Both the position numbers and the translations under genes were made by a program. Below are positions 25,163 through 33,807 of a DNA stretch of 64,000 nt, piece by piece. Numbering within the stretch: position 1 is the stretch's first letter; each line of letters begins with the position of its first letter. The DNA comes from Fimbriimonas planktonicus (GTDB lineage Bacteria; Armatimonadota; Fimbriimonadia; Fimbriimonadales; Fimbriimonadaceae): the NCBI GenBank assembly GCA_965234685.1, contig OZ248539.1:2356001-2420000 (forward strand), read 5' to 3'. A model generated the notes under the pieces. The model searched no databases. It worked only from the letters and a program-made list of their open reading frames with translations, and was not told the DNA's origin.

Positions 25163-26419
25163 TCACTTTGGTTTTCCCCCGGTTTTCCCCATCGGATGTT
25201 TGACCTTGTTCCAATATGTTAAGAAATCAAAATTAGGACTTGTCTGTCGCGAGTGACATTGAGTGCAAGTTTGCGCAGATTGAGATATCGCTTTCTGCTT
25301 CCAATCGGCAACATGATCGCGCCCCGGACCGTGGCAAGATTCGCATCCAACCGCGCCCAGCGTCGGCGTTCGCTTCTCCGAAAAGAAGCCATCGGCGGCA
25401 TGCGTGCCGACCGAGTGGCAGGAAACGCAGTCAGGATCCCGGTCGTGACCGTCCTTTTTGAGCGTCGGCATTGCGGAGGCATGCGACGTCTTTTTCCAGT
25501 GCTTGTAGATTTCCGCATGGCAAGGCTGGCATTTGTCTGACCCGACGAACCCTTGCGCGGCCGTTCGAGAAAGCTTTTCGAACAGGCCAGCGTCTCCCAC
25601 CCTTTTCAGGTACTGGCGGTACAACCGCGACGTCTGTGGATCGTCATGGACATCGGGCCCTAGGCGATTCACCCGGTACTTTTCCCAACCACCGTTAACA
25701 AACGAGAAACCCAAAACGGTCTTTCCCAAGTCACCCGGAGTGACGAGCCAGTTTTTTCCGACCCGAATCGGCTCCGTCAGAGCGTCTTCCTTGCTCCGGT
25801 AAACCACCACCACGGGCGACGTGAACGATTCTGCGGCCTCTACCGCCAGTTCCCTCTCTCCACCGAAGAGCACGACAACTCCGCGGCGCTCATCGGCAGC
25901 TTGCTCGTCGACTTCCCGCAACACTTCGCGCCAAGAACGCGCTTGGCCCGCGCCCGTTTCGACGCTAACGGAAAGTACGTTTCCTTTGATCACCGGTCTC
26001 GGAAGGGAGAAAGCCGATTCAAGTGAAGTCGAAGACCGCAGCTTTCCGCCGACCAGTTCCTGAAGCTGGGTGGCAGTAGCGGCACCTAAACGGCTTTCGC
26101 TTTGGGTGTACGAAATCAGGTCAATCGGCGCGGTACGCATCGCGGCAGCAACGGTTTGCGCTTTCAGAACATCTTGCGGCCCTGTTCCGGTCACGAATTC
26201 GCCGGTATCTAGAACGACGGCTTTACCACCAGAGCTCAGTTGCCGTACGGTGGCCATACGCCGCCGCAGGCCGCCCGACATGGGCTTTGTGCAACCGCAA
26301 GGCGCCAGGTATCCGCGCGTGGCGCCAGACACGACCACCCGGGTTTCATCGACCGGCTGCGCCGCCACGATGAGTCCGACCATTGCGGCAGCGGCTACGG
26401 GCCAGAGCCCAATCTTCAT
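25163..26419 (-). CDS. Exported multihaem cytochrome c with N-terminal UshA-like region
   Basis: The 418-residue protein has a signal peptide (AAAAMVGLIVAA). Residues ~30-240 resemble the metallophosphatase-like region of multihaem proteins with the CGCxxxxxGGLxRR pattern (C41GC, GGLRRR). Four CXXCH haem sites follow at 297-301, 331-335, 359-363 and 385-389, in a cytochrome c554-like arrangement. It is probably periplasmic and carries electrons, with partner unknown. Its start overlaps the DUF1573 gene by four bases (ATGA), placing it last in a six-gene operon. Confidence 0.85.
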   Translation of the reverse strand: MKIGLWPVAAAAMVGLIVAAQPVDETRVVVSGATRGYLAPCGCTKPMSGGLRRRMATVRQLSSGGKAVVLDTGEFVTGTGPQDVLKAQTVAAAMRTAPIDLISYTQSESRLGAATATQLQELVGGKLRSSTSLESAFSLPRPVIKGNVLSVSVETGAGQARSWREVLREVDEQAADERRGVVVLFGGERELAVEAAESFTSPVVVVYRSKEDALTEPIRVGKNWLVTPGDLGKTVLGFSFVNGGWEKYRVNRLGPDVHDDPQTSRLYRQYLKRVGDAGLFEKLSRTAAQGFVGSDKCQPCHAEIYKHWKKTSHASAMPTLKKDGHDRDPDCVSCHSVGTHAADGFFSEKRTPTLGAVGCESCHGPGRDHVADWKQKAISQSAQTCTQCHSRQTSPNFDFLTYWNKVKHPMGKTGGKPK

Positions 26420-28005
26420 GCCGCGATTCCAGCAATAGGAACAACGATGGTCGGCTGCTTCGGATCGTCCGTTTTCAGGATCACTTTCGCGCGGATATCG
26501 CCAAGTTGCCCGCCCTGATAGATCACCTTGTACGTGACCTCGGTCGGCGAAGACTTCACCACTTCAACTTTGAAGGAAGGCGAATCGGACTTGACCTCAG
26601 TGACAGTAAAAGCCTTCGGGCGAGACAAGGTGAAAAAGGCACTTCGACCAACCGACATCTCGCCGAAAAACACTTCGGACGGGCTCGCGAGAATTCCGCG
26701 CTGGATGAAGAACGGTAGCGATATCCGCGCCTTCGTTGGCTCTGGGTTCGGGACAGAAAGCGTAACCAAGGTTCGTCCCAATACGGCTTCCGGTTTCACG
26801 TCCAGCTTGATTTTCCAGCCCTTTCGCGGTGACACCGGCTCGCTCATTTCGGCGTCGGCAAGGTCGCCGGTCCATGGTTCTGCAGAGGCAGTCCCGGCGA
26901 TGCCTTCAACTTTCAGGTCTTTCCAATCCAACTTGGCGGCATCCGGTCCAAAGAAGTAGATCGCACCTTCCGGCCAACCATCTTCAACGGAAACCGTGTT
27001 CCCGGCCGGCATGATCCAGCGGAATTCCGGCCGACTACGAACGCGGAGATTGAGCGATCGAGTGGGTTGATCGGGATCGTTGGTGTAGAGAACGACTTTT
27101 TTCTGCAAATCGCCCGGAAAGCCGCGGGTATCGATTTGTGCCACCAGAATCGTAGAGCCGCCAGGTGCAACTTCGCCCGGCTTTGGCGGGATCACGCAAC
27201 CGCAATCCGCTCCCGTTCGGTACAGGAGAGGGCCATCGCCTGGGTTCGAAAGTTGGAAGGTAAAAGTTGCTTTCTCTCCTTCGGTCACCGTTCCGGCATC
27301 GACCGAATCGCGGTCGAGGGAGTACTTACCGTCTGGGATAGTGATGGTCTGCTTTGCTTCGACGGCGGCCGTGAGCTCGGCGACAAGTTGTCGGTTTGCT
27401 TGATAATGCCGAATGTCTCCGGGGAAAATCCCTATTGGCCGGTTAGCGTTCATGTCGGTACGCGAAGCGGCAAACCCGAAGAGCGGATTCGGAGAAAAGC
27501 CCATCGCTTGCGCGAGTCCCGCGACGACCTCGTTGCGAATCTCGATCCCTTCGGTTCGTGACCGACTGGGCCCTCGGCTCAATCCGAGGACAACCTCTAA
27601 TCGAGGATTCGCCTTGTCCTTAAAGAATGTGGCCGCGCCAAGCGGAACGCCGGGAACGTCTGACTCGGCTAACTCTTTCTCGAACGTGAATCGGACAAGT
27701 CCGCCTTTCTCTTCAGCAAATCGCGGACCGTTTGGCACGGATGACCATTCCTTAAGCGCATCCTCGAAACCGCGCCGATACTCCCGGCGATACTTTGCCG
27801 GAACTTTTTGGTCATCCCACTCGACCGTGATCACCTCGCTCGGGAGCCAGGTAAGAAGTCGGCCCGCCTTATCAAAATCTCCAGCTTGGGTCGCGCCGGC
27901 AACCGCTTTTGCCGCTTTCGCGAACTCCGGATGAACCGAGGGAGGCAGGCTCAGGGTCTTGGGAGCCATTGCCACCGCGAACAGAAACGAAGCCGCCAGC
28001 ATCAT
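26416..28005 (-). CDS. Secreted DUF1573 protein with a metzincin-like N-terminal domain lacking its zinc site
   Basis: The 529-residue protein has a short signal peptide (MLAASFLFAVAMA). Residues ~50-195 have the layout of a matrixin-type metalloprotease, but the expected HExxHxxGH helix reads NEVVAGLAQAMG, so the zinc ligands are absent. Residues ~225-335 are a DUF1573 Ig-like domain with the CGCVIPPKP motif and FTFQLSNPGDGPL. A further Ig-like region follows to the end. It starts two bases after the small upstream ORF and overlaps the cytochrome gene by four bases. An adhesive or structural role in the periplasm is inferred. Confidence 0.75.
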   Translation of the reverse strand: MMLAASFLFAVAMAPKTLSLPPSVHPEFAKAAKAVAGATQAGDFDKAGRLLTWLPSEVITVEWDDQKVPAKYRREYRRGFEDALKEWSSVPNGPRFAEEKGGLVRFTFEKELAESDVPGVPLGAATFFKDKANPRLEVVLGLSRGPSRSRTEGIEIRNEVVAGLAQAMGFSPNPLFGFAASRTDMNANRPIGIFPGDIRHYQANRQLVAELTAAVEAKQTITIPDGKYSLDRDSVDAGTVTEGEKATFTFQLSNPGDGPLLYRTGADCGCVIPPKPGEVAPGGSTILVAQIDTRGFPGDLQKKVVLYTNDPDQPTRSLNLRVRSRPEFRWIMPAGNTVSVEDGWPEGAIYFFGPDAAKLDWKDLKVEGIAGTASAEPWTGDLADAEMSEPVSPRKGWKIKLDVKPEAVLGRTLVTLSVPNPEPTKARISLPFFIQRGILASPSEVFFGEMSVGRSAFFTLSRPKAFTVTEVKSDSPSFKVEVVKSSPTEVTYKVIYQGGQLGDIRAKVILKTDDPKQPTIVVPIAGIAA

Positions 28006-28007
28006 CT

Positions 28008-28169
28008 TTAAGCTACCAGACGTACCGTTGCCTTGCGGGTGTACGGCTGATTACCGAAATTGGAATTTGAGCCCGGCCAGATGAGGAGGGGGATCTTCGG
28101 GATTAGCTCGGGCTCGTTTTGTTTGACTTCCCCTCGGGACACTTCGGAGGGTCCGGTTTTAGGGGACAT
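28008..28169 (-). CDS. Possible 53-residue protein inside the envelope operon
   Basis: ATG 28169 shares one base with the glycosyltransferase stop (TGATG), and the stop is two bases before the DUF1573 start, so this ORF exactly fills the space between two genes. The peptide is basic and polar, with a short hydrophobic stretch (IPKIPLLIWPG). No family is recognised. The perfect coupling on both sides argues that it is translated; the lack of a clear ribosome site and any known relative argue for caution. Confidence 0.45.
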   Translation of the reverse strand: MSPKTGPSEVSRGEVKQNEPELIPKIPLLIWPGSNSNFGNQPYTRKATVRLVA

Positions 28170-28840
28170 CAGCGGTGCCGAATGTGCCAACCGCCACGGT
28201 GCTTTAGCCAAGACCGCCCGACCTCGCGATACATCCGGGCGCGGGCACCAAGACCTCGCAGGAGTCCGAGCTTAGCTTCCTTGTGAAAGTTCGAAACGCC
28301 AACCATGGTCACCCGGCGGACAACGATTCCGGCACGATTCGCCATCTGGTTCAGGGCGATCTCGACGCCCATGCCAAGGGTTTCCGCGTGATCGAGTCCA
28401 GAAATGAACTCTCGGGTCATCGCCCGCTGCCCGCTTAGGTTTGGCGAAATCTTGTGGCCAAGGTCGCTCCAAAATCTCCCGCCGTGAAAGATGCCGATCG
28501 TCATTCCTACTTCGCCGGCAAGCACAGGTTCCAGCAGATCACGAACGTGCTGCGATCTCAAGCCGAGCAGATCGGCGTCTAGAAACAAGAAGATATCGGC
28601 CTGCGAGCTCTGAACCGCCTTCATCATCGCGGCGGCCTTGCCGCAGTTCGCCTCAAGTTCGAGAACGGCGACACCGCTGAAACGTCGCGCTATGGTTGCG
28701 GTTCCATCGGTACAGCCATCGCAAACCACGATGACCTCATCTGGGATGTTAGAGGACAACACGCCCTGCAGCACAAACGATATTCGCGGCTCTTCGTTAT
28801 AGGCAGGCAGGACTACGGCTACGCGCCGATCCCAGTTCAC
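28169..28840 (-). CDS. Family 2 glycosyltransferase
   Basis: The 223-residue GT-A enzyme transfers sugar from a nucleotide-sugar donor to a lipid or glycan. It has VVLPAYNEE at residues ~9-17, VVCDGCTDGT near 38-47, and the metal-binding DAD at 88-90. No transmembrane segment is clear. GTG 28840 was chosen: it overlaps the FemAB-like stop (GTGA) and has GGAG eight bases upstream; the longer reading to 28924 lies inside the previous gene. It probably helps build a surface glycan together with the aminotransferase and acyltransferase upstream. Confidence 0.88.
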   Translation of the reverse strand: MNWDRRVAVVLPAYNEEPRISFVLQGVLSSNIPDEVIVVCDGCTDGTATIARRFSGVAVLELEANCGKAAAMMKAVQSSQADIFLFLDADLLGLRSQHVRDLLEPVLAGEVGMTIGIFHGGRFWSDLGHKISPNLSGQRAMTREFISGLDHAETLGMGVEIALNQMANRAGIVVRRVTMVGVSNFHKEAKLGLLRGLGARARMYREVGRSWLKHRGGWHIRHR

Positions 28841-29859
28841 CGTCTCTGCTCCAGGATGGACTTGACTCCGCGCTCCCAGAGGGCAAGTTTGCGCCGCATT
28901 GCCAACGAGCCCTGATTGATCCATCCGTCTCCTTCAAAGAGATAACGCTGATTTTCAACTCGTCGTTGCGGTTTCCAGCGGAGCTTGTAGGGCTCTTCTC
29001 CTCGGAGCAGATCGAATTTTTTATCGCCGCGAGAGATCGCATCCTTAATCACGGCTGCGACTAGGGCAGTTCCTGGCGAGCACTTCGTCAGTTGGGGATC
29101 GATGCCAGCCTGGTAATAGCTCGTTGTGTCTCCATGATGCAGCGCGTAGAGGTAACCAACGGGCTTCTGGGACTCCGCATCCAGCGCTCTCCAGATGCTC
29201 ACTTGCGCTTCGGTGGCCAACTGCAGGAAGCGCCGATGAAACTTTAGGGCACGTCCATGGAATGAGCCGGGCATCCAGCGTTGCCTCCACCGGGCTTGGT
29301 GCAATCGAACAAGTTGCTCGAAGCCTTCCAGGCGATCAGGACCGACCAGGTTCTCGACCACCAGACCGTCTGGCCGCGCTGCCCGTTTGAGGTCGGCTCG
29401 CAAGCTCTTGCCGAGCGTGGAAAGGTACTCCTCAAACGTGGTCGGAAGGTCAATTTGCCAACGAACGGATTCAGGCAACGTAGCCACACCCTTTGGTCCA
29501 CGCTCGGCTGCAACCTCTCGAAAATCGACCGGAGCGATGCGGCTCGACATCAGCCACTCGTAAAGCAGTTCCAGGTCTTGCTCCGCACCGGGACGCATAA
29601 CCGGGCCGCGCACATCGGCAAAGCTGCCGCCGGCAAAGCCCAGAGTGAAATGCGATCGTACAATCGCAACGCCGCAGGTAGGTTGTCTATCCTGCCGCAG
29701 GACTATCCATCGAGACTTGAAATACGCCGTTTCTTTATAAGCCTGCAGCCATTCGGACGACTGGAAAACCGTAGCCAGAGGATCTTCTGCGCAAAGTTCG
29801 TTCCATTCCTCTCGATTCCAGCCGGAATCTAGGGTGTCCCAGATCTCGACCCGGTGCAT
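28837..29859 (-). CDS. GNAT/FemAB-like acyltransferase
   Basis: The 340-residue protein belongs to the FemAB-like GNAT group (CelD/BcsL type). It has the central YYQAGIDPQ segment and the LLRGEEPYKLRW block near the end, typical of FemAB-like proteins found with exopolysaccharide or PEP-CTERM systems. It would transfer an acyl or aminoacyl group to a sugar or peptide. It starts two bases after the DegT aminotransferase gene and overlaps the glycosyltransferase by four bases. Confidence 0.82.
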   Translation of the reverse strand: MHRVEIWDTLDSGWNREEWNELCAEDPLATVFQSSEWLQAYKETAYFKSRWIVLRQDRQPTCGVAIVRSHFTLGFAGGSFADVRGPVMRPGAEQDLELLYEWLMSSRIAPVDFREVAAERGPKGVATLPESVRWQIDLPTTFEEYLSTLGKSLRADLKRAARPDGLVVENLVGPDRLEGFEQLVRLHQARWRQRWMPGSFHGRALKFHRRFLQLATEAQVSIWRALDAESQKPVGYLYALHHGDTTSYYQAGIDPQLTKCSPGTALVAAVIKDAISRGDKKFDLLRGEEPYKLRWKPQRRVENQRYLFEGDGWINQGSLAMRRKLALWERGVKSILEQRR

Positions 29860-29861
29860 GC

Positions 29862-30974
29862 TCAGGCGTGCACGGTGGTGAACTCCCGCACCAACGCGCA
29901 GGTGTGTCGAACTTGTTCGTCGGAAAGGTGCGGCTGAATCGGAAGATTCAAAATTTGGCGAGCGACATCCTCGGTAACCGGCAGCGAACCATGACCCTCC
30001 GCCAAGTGTCGGTACGGTGCGTGGTAGTGCAGCGGAACCGGATAGTAGATCATCGAATCGACTTCCTGACCTTTCAGAAACGCCTGAAGCTCATCGCGCC
30101 GGTCGGTGATCACGCTGTATTGGTGCCAGGTGTGGTTGTTGCCCGTTGCGGTGAACGGCAGCTTGATCCCGGTGTCACGCAGTTCCTCGTTGTAAATCGC
30201 CGCCAATTGCGCGCGCCGTCGGTTCCAGGTGTCGAGCTGGGTCAACTTAACCCGGAGCACCGCCGCTTGAACCTCATCCATGCGAGAGGTGTAGCCAACG
30301 TAGTCGTAATAGTAGCGCTCCCGCCCCATGCCATGGATCCGGATGGCGCGGCACTTTTCGGCAATCTCGTCGTCGTTGGTCACGATCATGCCCGCGTCGC
30401 CAGCGGCGCCGAGATTCTTCGTGACATAGAAGCTGAAACCAGCGCCGATGCCGAAGTTGCCGGTTTGAACTCCCTGGTAGGTGCAATCAACCGCCTGAGC
30501 CGAGTCCTCGATGATGATCAACTCGTACTTTTCGGCAATCCGCTGAATCTCGGCAACGTTTGCCAACTGTCCGAACAAATGGACGGGCAGAATCGCCTTT
30601 GTCCGAGGAGTGATCGCGGCCTCGATTTTCTCGACATCGATCATGAAGTGATCCTTTTCGATGTCAACGAAGACCGGTCTTGCGCCGACCTGGACGATGG
30701 TTTCCGTGCTGGCAACAAAGGTGAACGCGGTGGTGATGACTTCGTCTCCCGGTCCGATGCCAACCGCGTCCATGAGAATGCGGAGTGCGTCCGTGCCCGA
30801 GTTTAGGGCGATGCCGTGTTTACATCGGTGCCGAGCGGCCATCTCGGATTCGAATGCGTTGTGGTTTGCACCGAGCATGTACTTGCCGCTCGAGATGACT
30901 TCAAGCGTGGCGCGATCCATTTCGGATTTCAGTTCGTCGTACTGCGCCTTAATATCGTAAAAGGGAACTCTCAT
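29862..30974 (-). CDS. DegT/DnrJ/EryC1/StrS family sugar aminotransferase
   Basis: The 370-residue PLP enzyme converts a keto-sugar nucleotide to an amino sugar, as used in O-antigen or surface-glycan precursors. It has the LNSGTDAL phosphate-binding region near residue 58, the EDSAQA motif at ~156 and the internal-aldimine lysine K186 (FYVTKNLGA). ATG 30974 leads the six-gene operon; its promoter lies in the gap shared with the divergent maf gene. It is often partnered with an acetyltransferase, which suits the next gene. Confidence 0.92.
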   Translation of the reverse strand: MRVPFYDIKAQYDELKSEMDRATLEVISSGKYMLGANHNAFESEMAARHRCKHGIALNSGTDALRILMDAVGIGPGDEVITTAFTFVASTETIVQVGARPVFVDIEKDHFMIDVEKIEAAITPRTKAILPVHLFGQLANVAEIQRIAEKYELIIIEDSAQAVDCTYQGVQTGNFGIGAGFSFYVTKNLGAAGDAGMIVTNDDEIAEKCRAIRIHGMGRERYYYDYVGYTSRMDEVQAAVLRVKLTQLDTWNRRRAQLAAIYNEELRDTGIKLPFTATGNNHTWHQYSVITDRRDELQAFLKGQEVDSMIYYPVPLHYHAPYRHLAEGHGSLPVTEDVARQILNLPIQPHLSDEQVRHTCALVREFTTVHA

Positions 30975-31087
30975 TCAGGATGGCCTTCCTCTAATTGTGA
31001 ACGAATCTTAACGTTCGGTCATTTCTCTCCCCTGGGCCCATAAAGTCAGGGTTTCAGAAAATCTTCAAGATATCGGCAAAATATGGC

Positions 31088-31675
31088 GTGTCTTACGAAC
31101 TTCCGGTCATCCTCGCAAGCGCATCGCCACGTCGCCAATCTTTACTTAAGCTGATCTTGCCGGACTTTCAGGTCATTCCCGCCGACCTAGATGAAGACGC
31201 TTTGACGGTGTCCGATCCGTTCGTGACGGCCCAAAACTTGGCCCTAGCTAAGGCCATGTGGGTGTACTCCCAGAATCCAAATCACCTGGTTCTCGGCGGC
31301 GACACGGTGGTTGCGGTCAAGGAAGAACTGGGCTATGTGCAGTACGGAAAACCAACAAGCCCCGAGGACGCCAAGCGGATGCTGAAAGCCCTCTCCGGAA
31401 CTACGCACATCGTTGCAACCGGCGTGGCCATCGTGTGGCCAAACGGCGACTTTTCCTTTGTTGAGCGAAGCGAAGTGACGTTTCGCCACCTCACGGATGA
31501 GCAAATCGAGAGCTACATCGCCACGGGCGAACCGATGGACAAAGCGGGCGCTTACGGCCTTCAAGGGCTCGGCACGGAGTTTGTTGAAGAAGTCGTGGGA
31601 CTTCGCACAAATGTGATCGGATATCCGGTCGAGCGAGTTCAGGAAGAACTCGTCCGGTTAGGTCATATCGACTGA
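31088..31675 (+). CDS. maf: Maf-like nucleotide pyrophosphatase
   Basis: The 195-residue protein has the Maf N-terminal signature ILASASPRRQ, the GGDTVV motif near residue 74 and DKAGAYGLQG near 156, the catalytic core of the family. Maf proteins hydrolyse non-canonical or ordinary nucleoside triphosphates to monophosphates as a house-cleaning function, and some affect division. The only plausible start is GTG 31088. Its 3' end overlaps that of the convergent lipoprotein gene by 13 bases. Confidence 0.92.
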   Translation: MSYELPVILASASPRRQSLLKLILPDFQVIPADLDEDALTVSDPFVTAQNLALAKAMWVYSQNPNHLVLGGDTVVAVKEELGYVQYGKPTSPEDAKRMLKALSGTTHIVATGVAIVWPNGDFSFVERSEVTFRHLTDEQIESYIATGEPMDKAGAYGLQGLGTEFVEEVVGLRTNVIGYPVERVQEELVRLGHID

Positions 31676-32445
31676 ACGTTTCCAGTTTCGGATCTAGACG
31701 GGCCCAAACCTCGTTGCGCGGCTTTTGCTCCTTCTTCAGGTTTTCCGGCACGCTCGTACAGCTCCTGAATCTTTTCCCAAGCGTTACGAACGTGAAACGG
31801 GCGGGCGGCAAGGTACTTGGCCCCTGCCTCGGTGCTCGGATCAACTTGCGCGTCGCGGCTCTGATAAACCGCCTCTTCAAGAAGCAATGCAAGTTCGGCG
31901 TCCTTCTTCTTCCCTTCTCCCGCCGGGACGATTTCTAGGAGCACCGCCGTGAGAATCGGCGCCTTGTCCACCGGCTTTGCGTTGAATACGGAACGGGCCG
32001 ACCTGACCGCTGCGTCGACATCGCCCAGAGTTGCTTGGACGCGAGCAAGCCGCAAGTTATCGTTCACGCGGCGGTCTTCGGAATCGGGATTTTTGACAGC
32101 GAGTTCTAAGAACTTCTGCGCGTCCTTCCATCGCTTTGCCGTCATCAGCACTTCGGCGTACTCCCAAGCCCGATCCGCCGGAACATCTTTAGCTTGGACA
32201 GTCTTGAGGAGGTCGTTTGCGTACTCGGTGAGATATTGCTGCGCCTCGGCGTCGGTGATTTCCCGAGTGCGAACCCGGCTGTAAAACTGCGTCGCTGCGC
32301 CCTTGAGCAAATTCCGCAAGACATCCGGAGCAATCACGCCGACGGTTTTCGGATCATTCGGGTCGGGAAGTTTTGGTGACTGACAGCCGCCCATGCCAAC
32401 AGCCAGGACGACTAAGCAGGCGGCAACAAAGGATGGCGTTCTCAT
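31663..32445 (-). CDS. TPR-like lipoprotein downstream of pyrC
   Basis: The 260-residue protein has a lipoprotein signal peptide with GMGGC (Cys21). The body is a run of paired helices resembling tetratricopeptide repeats (AEVLMTAKRWKDAQKFLELA, then LARVQATLGDVDAAV). It overlaps the pyrC stop by four bases (ATGA), so it is the last gene of the pyrimidine operon, yet a direct link to pyrimidine synthesis is not expected. No specific family is recognised. Confidence 0.75.
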   Translation of the reverse strand: MRTPSFVAACLVVLAVGMGGCQSPKLPDPNDPKTVGVIAPDVLRNLLKGAATQFYSRVRTREITDAEAQQYLTEYANDLLKTVQAKDVPADRAWEYAEVLMTAKRWKDAQKFLELAVKNPDSEDRRVNDNLRLARVQATLGDVDAAVRSARSVFNAKPVDKAPILTAVLLEIVPAGEGKKKDAELALLLEEAVYQSRDAQVDPSTEAGAKYLAARPFHVRNAWEKIQELYERAGKPEEGAKAAQRGLGPSRSETGNVQSI

Positions 32446-33773
32446 GCCGAAGTCACGATTTGGTACCGATCTGCGCTGAACATGGCATCCCGATAAATCT
32501 CGCCACCGCAGAAAGTGAGCAGGGATTTGCCCTTCAGGCGGAAATCATGGAACGGCGTGTTCTTGCTCTTACTAAAAGTCTTGTCTCGATCAAACGTCCA
32601 CTCCAGGTTCGGATCGATAACCGTAACTTGAGCGACTGGCGTTTCGCCTGGCTTCAGCGATCCCGCTTCCATGCGCAAGATGCTCGCCGGAGCGGTCGAG
32701 AGCTTTCGGATGGTCTCCAGCGGCGACAAGATTCCCTTGTGGGTGAGATAAGTCAGCGTCACGGCAACGGAGCTTTCGAGTTGAGCCGTGCCAAACGGCG
32801 CTTCTTCGAACGGAACATCGACTTCGTAGGAAGCATGCGGCGAGTGGTCGCTCGCGATGCAGTCGATGGTGCCGTCGTTGATGCCCTGCAGCAAGAGGTC
32901 GATGTCGATCTGGGTTCGCAACGGTGGAAGCGTTTTGTAGCGAGTATCGAAGTCGCCGATCATGTCTTCCGTCAGCGCGAAGTGCATCGGACAGATTTCA
33001 CAGGTAACCGGAGCTCCGAGGAACTTAAGCTGGCGGACCATTTCGACCGCGCCCCAAGTGCTGACCCGCATGATGTGCAGGCGACAGCCGGTGTGAAGGG
33101 CGAGCAAGCCATTCCGGACAATCGCGATCTCTTCCGAAGACCGTGGAATTCCGCGTAAACCGAGCATCGCGCTCATGGCGCCTTCGTTCATGCTTCCGCG
33201 ATTACTGAGGTTTGTATCCTCGCAGTGCGCCATGATCGGGAGATCCAGCTGGACACAGAACTCCATCGCCCGCATCATGATGTTGGCGTTCTGGATGGGG
33301 AATTCTTCATCGCTGGCCGCGACGATTCCCGCGCGCTTCATGGCCGCAAGGTCAGCGAGGGTTTCTCCCTTCATGCCTCGTGTCAGCGCACCAACTGGGG
33401 CCACAAAAACGCCACCGGCATCTGGTGAGGCAGAACGATCAAGAATGAAATCGACCAGCGCCGGGTTGTCCAGCGGCGGATTCGTGTTCGGCATGCAGCA
33501 GATCGTCGTGTATCCACCGGCGGCGGCGGCTTGCGTTCCGGTCGCAATGTCTTCTTTGTGGGTTGATCCCGGTTCTCGAAGGTGAACGTGCGGGTCAACT
33601 AATCCGGGAGTAATCCAGAGCCCGGTACAGTCGTAAATCTCATCCGCAGGCCGGTTGCCAAGCTCAACATCACCCACCTGAACGACCTGATCGTTTTCGA
33701 TCAGAACGCTACCAATCCGGTCCATGTTCTGGGAAGGGTCCAGGATTCTGCCGTTCTGGAGGAGGGTGCGCAT
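32442..33773 (-). CDS. pyrC: Dihydroorotase
   Basis: The 443-residue zinc amidohydrolase interconverts carbamoyl-aspartate and dihydroorotate, step three of pyrimidine synthesis. It shows the metal-binding DPHVHLREPG near residue 60, MPNTNPP near 94, the histidine region MAHCEDTNL and SDHSPH near residue 309, typical of the larger class I (PyrC/AllB-like) enzymes. It follows pyrB after 34 bases and overlaps the lipoprotein gene at its end. Confidence 0.93.
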   Translation of the reverse strand: MRTLLQNGRILDPSQNMDRIGSVLIENDQVVQVGDVELGNRPADEIYDCTGLWITPGLVDPHVHLREPGSTHKEDIATGTQAAAAGGYTTICCMPNTNPPLDNPALVDFILDRSASPDAGGVFVAPVGALTRGMKGETLADLAAMKRAGIVAASDEEFPIQNANIMMRAMEFCVQLDLPIMAHCEDTNLSNRGSMNEGAMSAMLGLRGIPRSSEEIAIVRNGLLALHTGCRLHIMRVSTWGAVEMVRQLKFLGAPVTCEICPMHFALTEDMIGDFDTRYKTLPPLRTQIDIDLLLQGINDGTIDCIASDHSPHASYEVDVPFEEAPFGTAQLESSVAVTLTYLTHKGILSPLETIRKLSTAPASILRMEAGSLKPGETPVAQVTVIDPNLEWTFDRDKTFSKSKNTPFHDFRLKGKSLLTFCGGEIYRDAMFSADRYQIVTSA

Positions 33774-33807
33774 ACCTAGTGAGTATCCCTAATCGCCGTT
33801 GGCGTCG

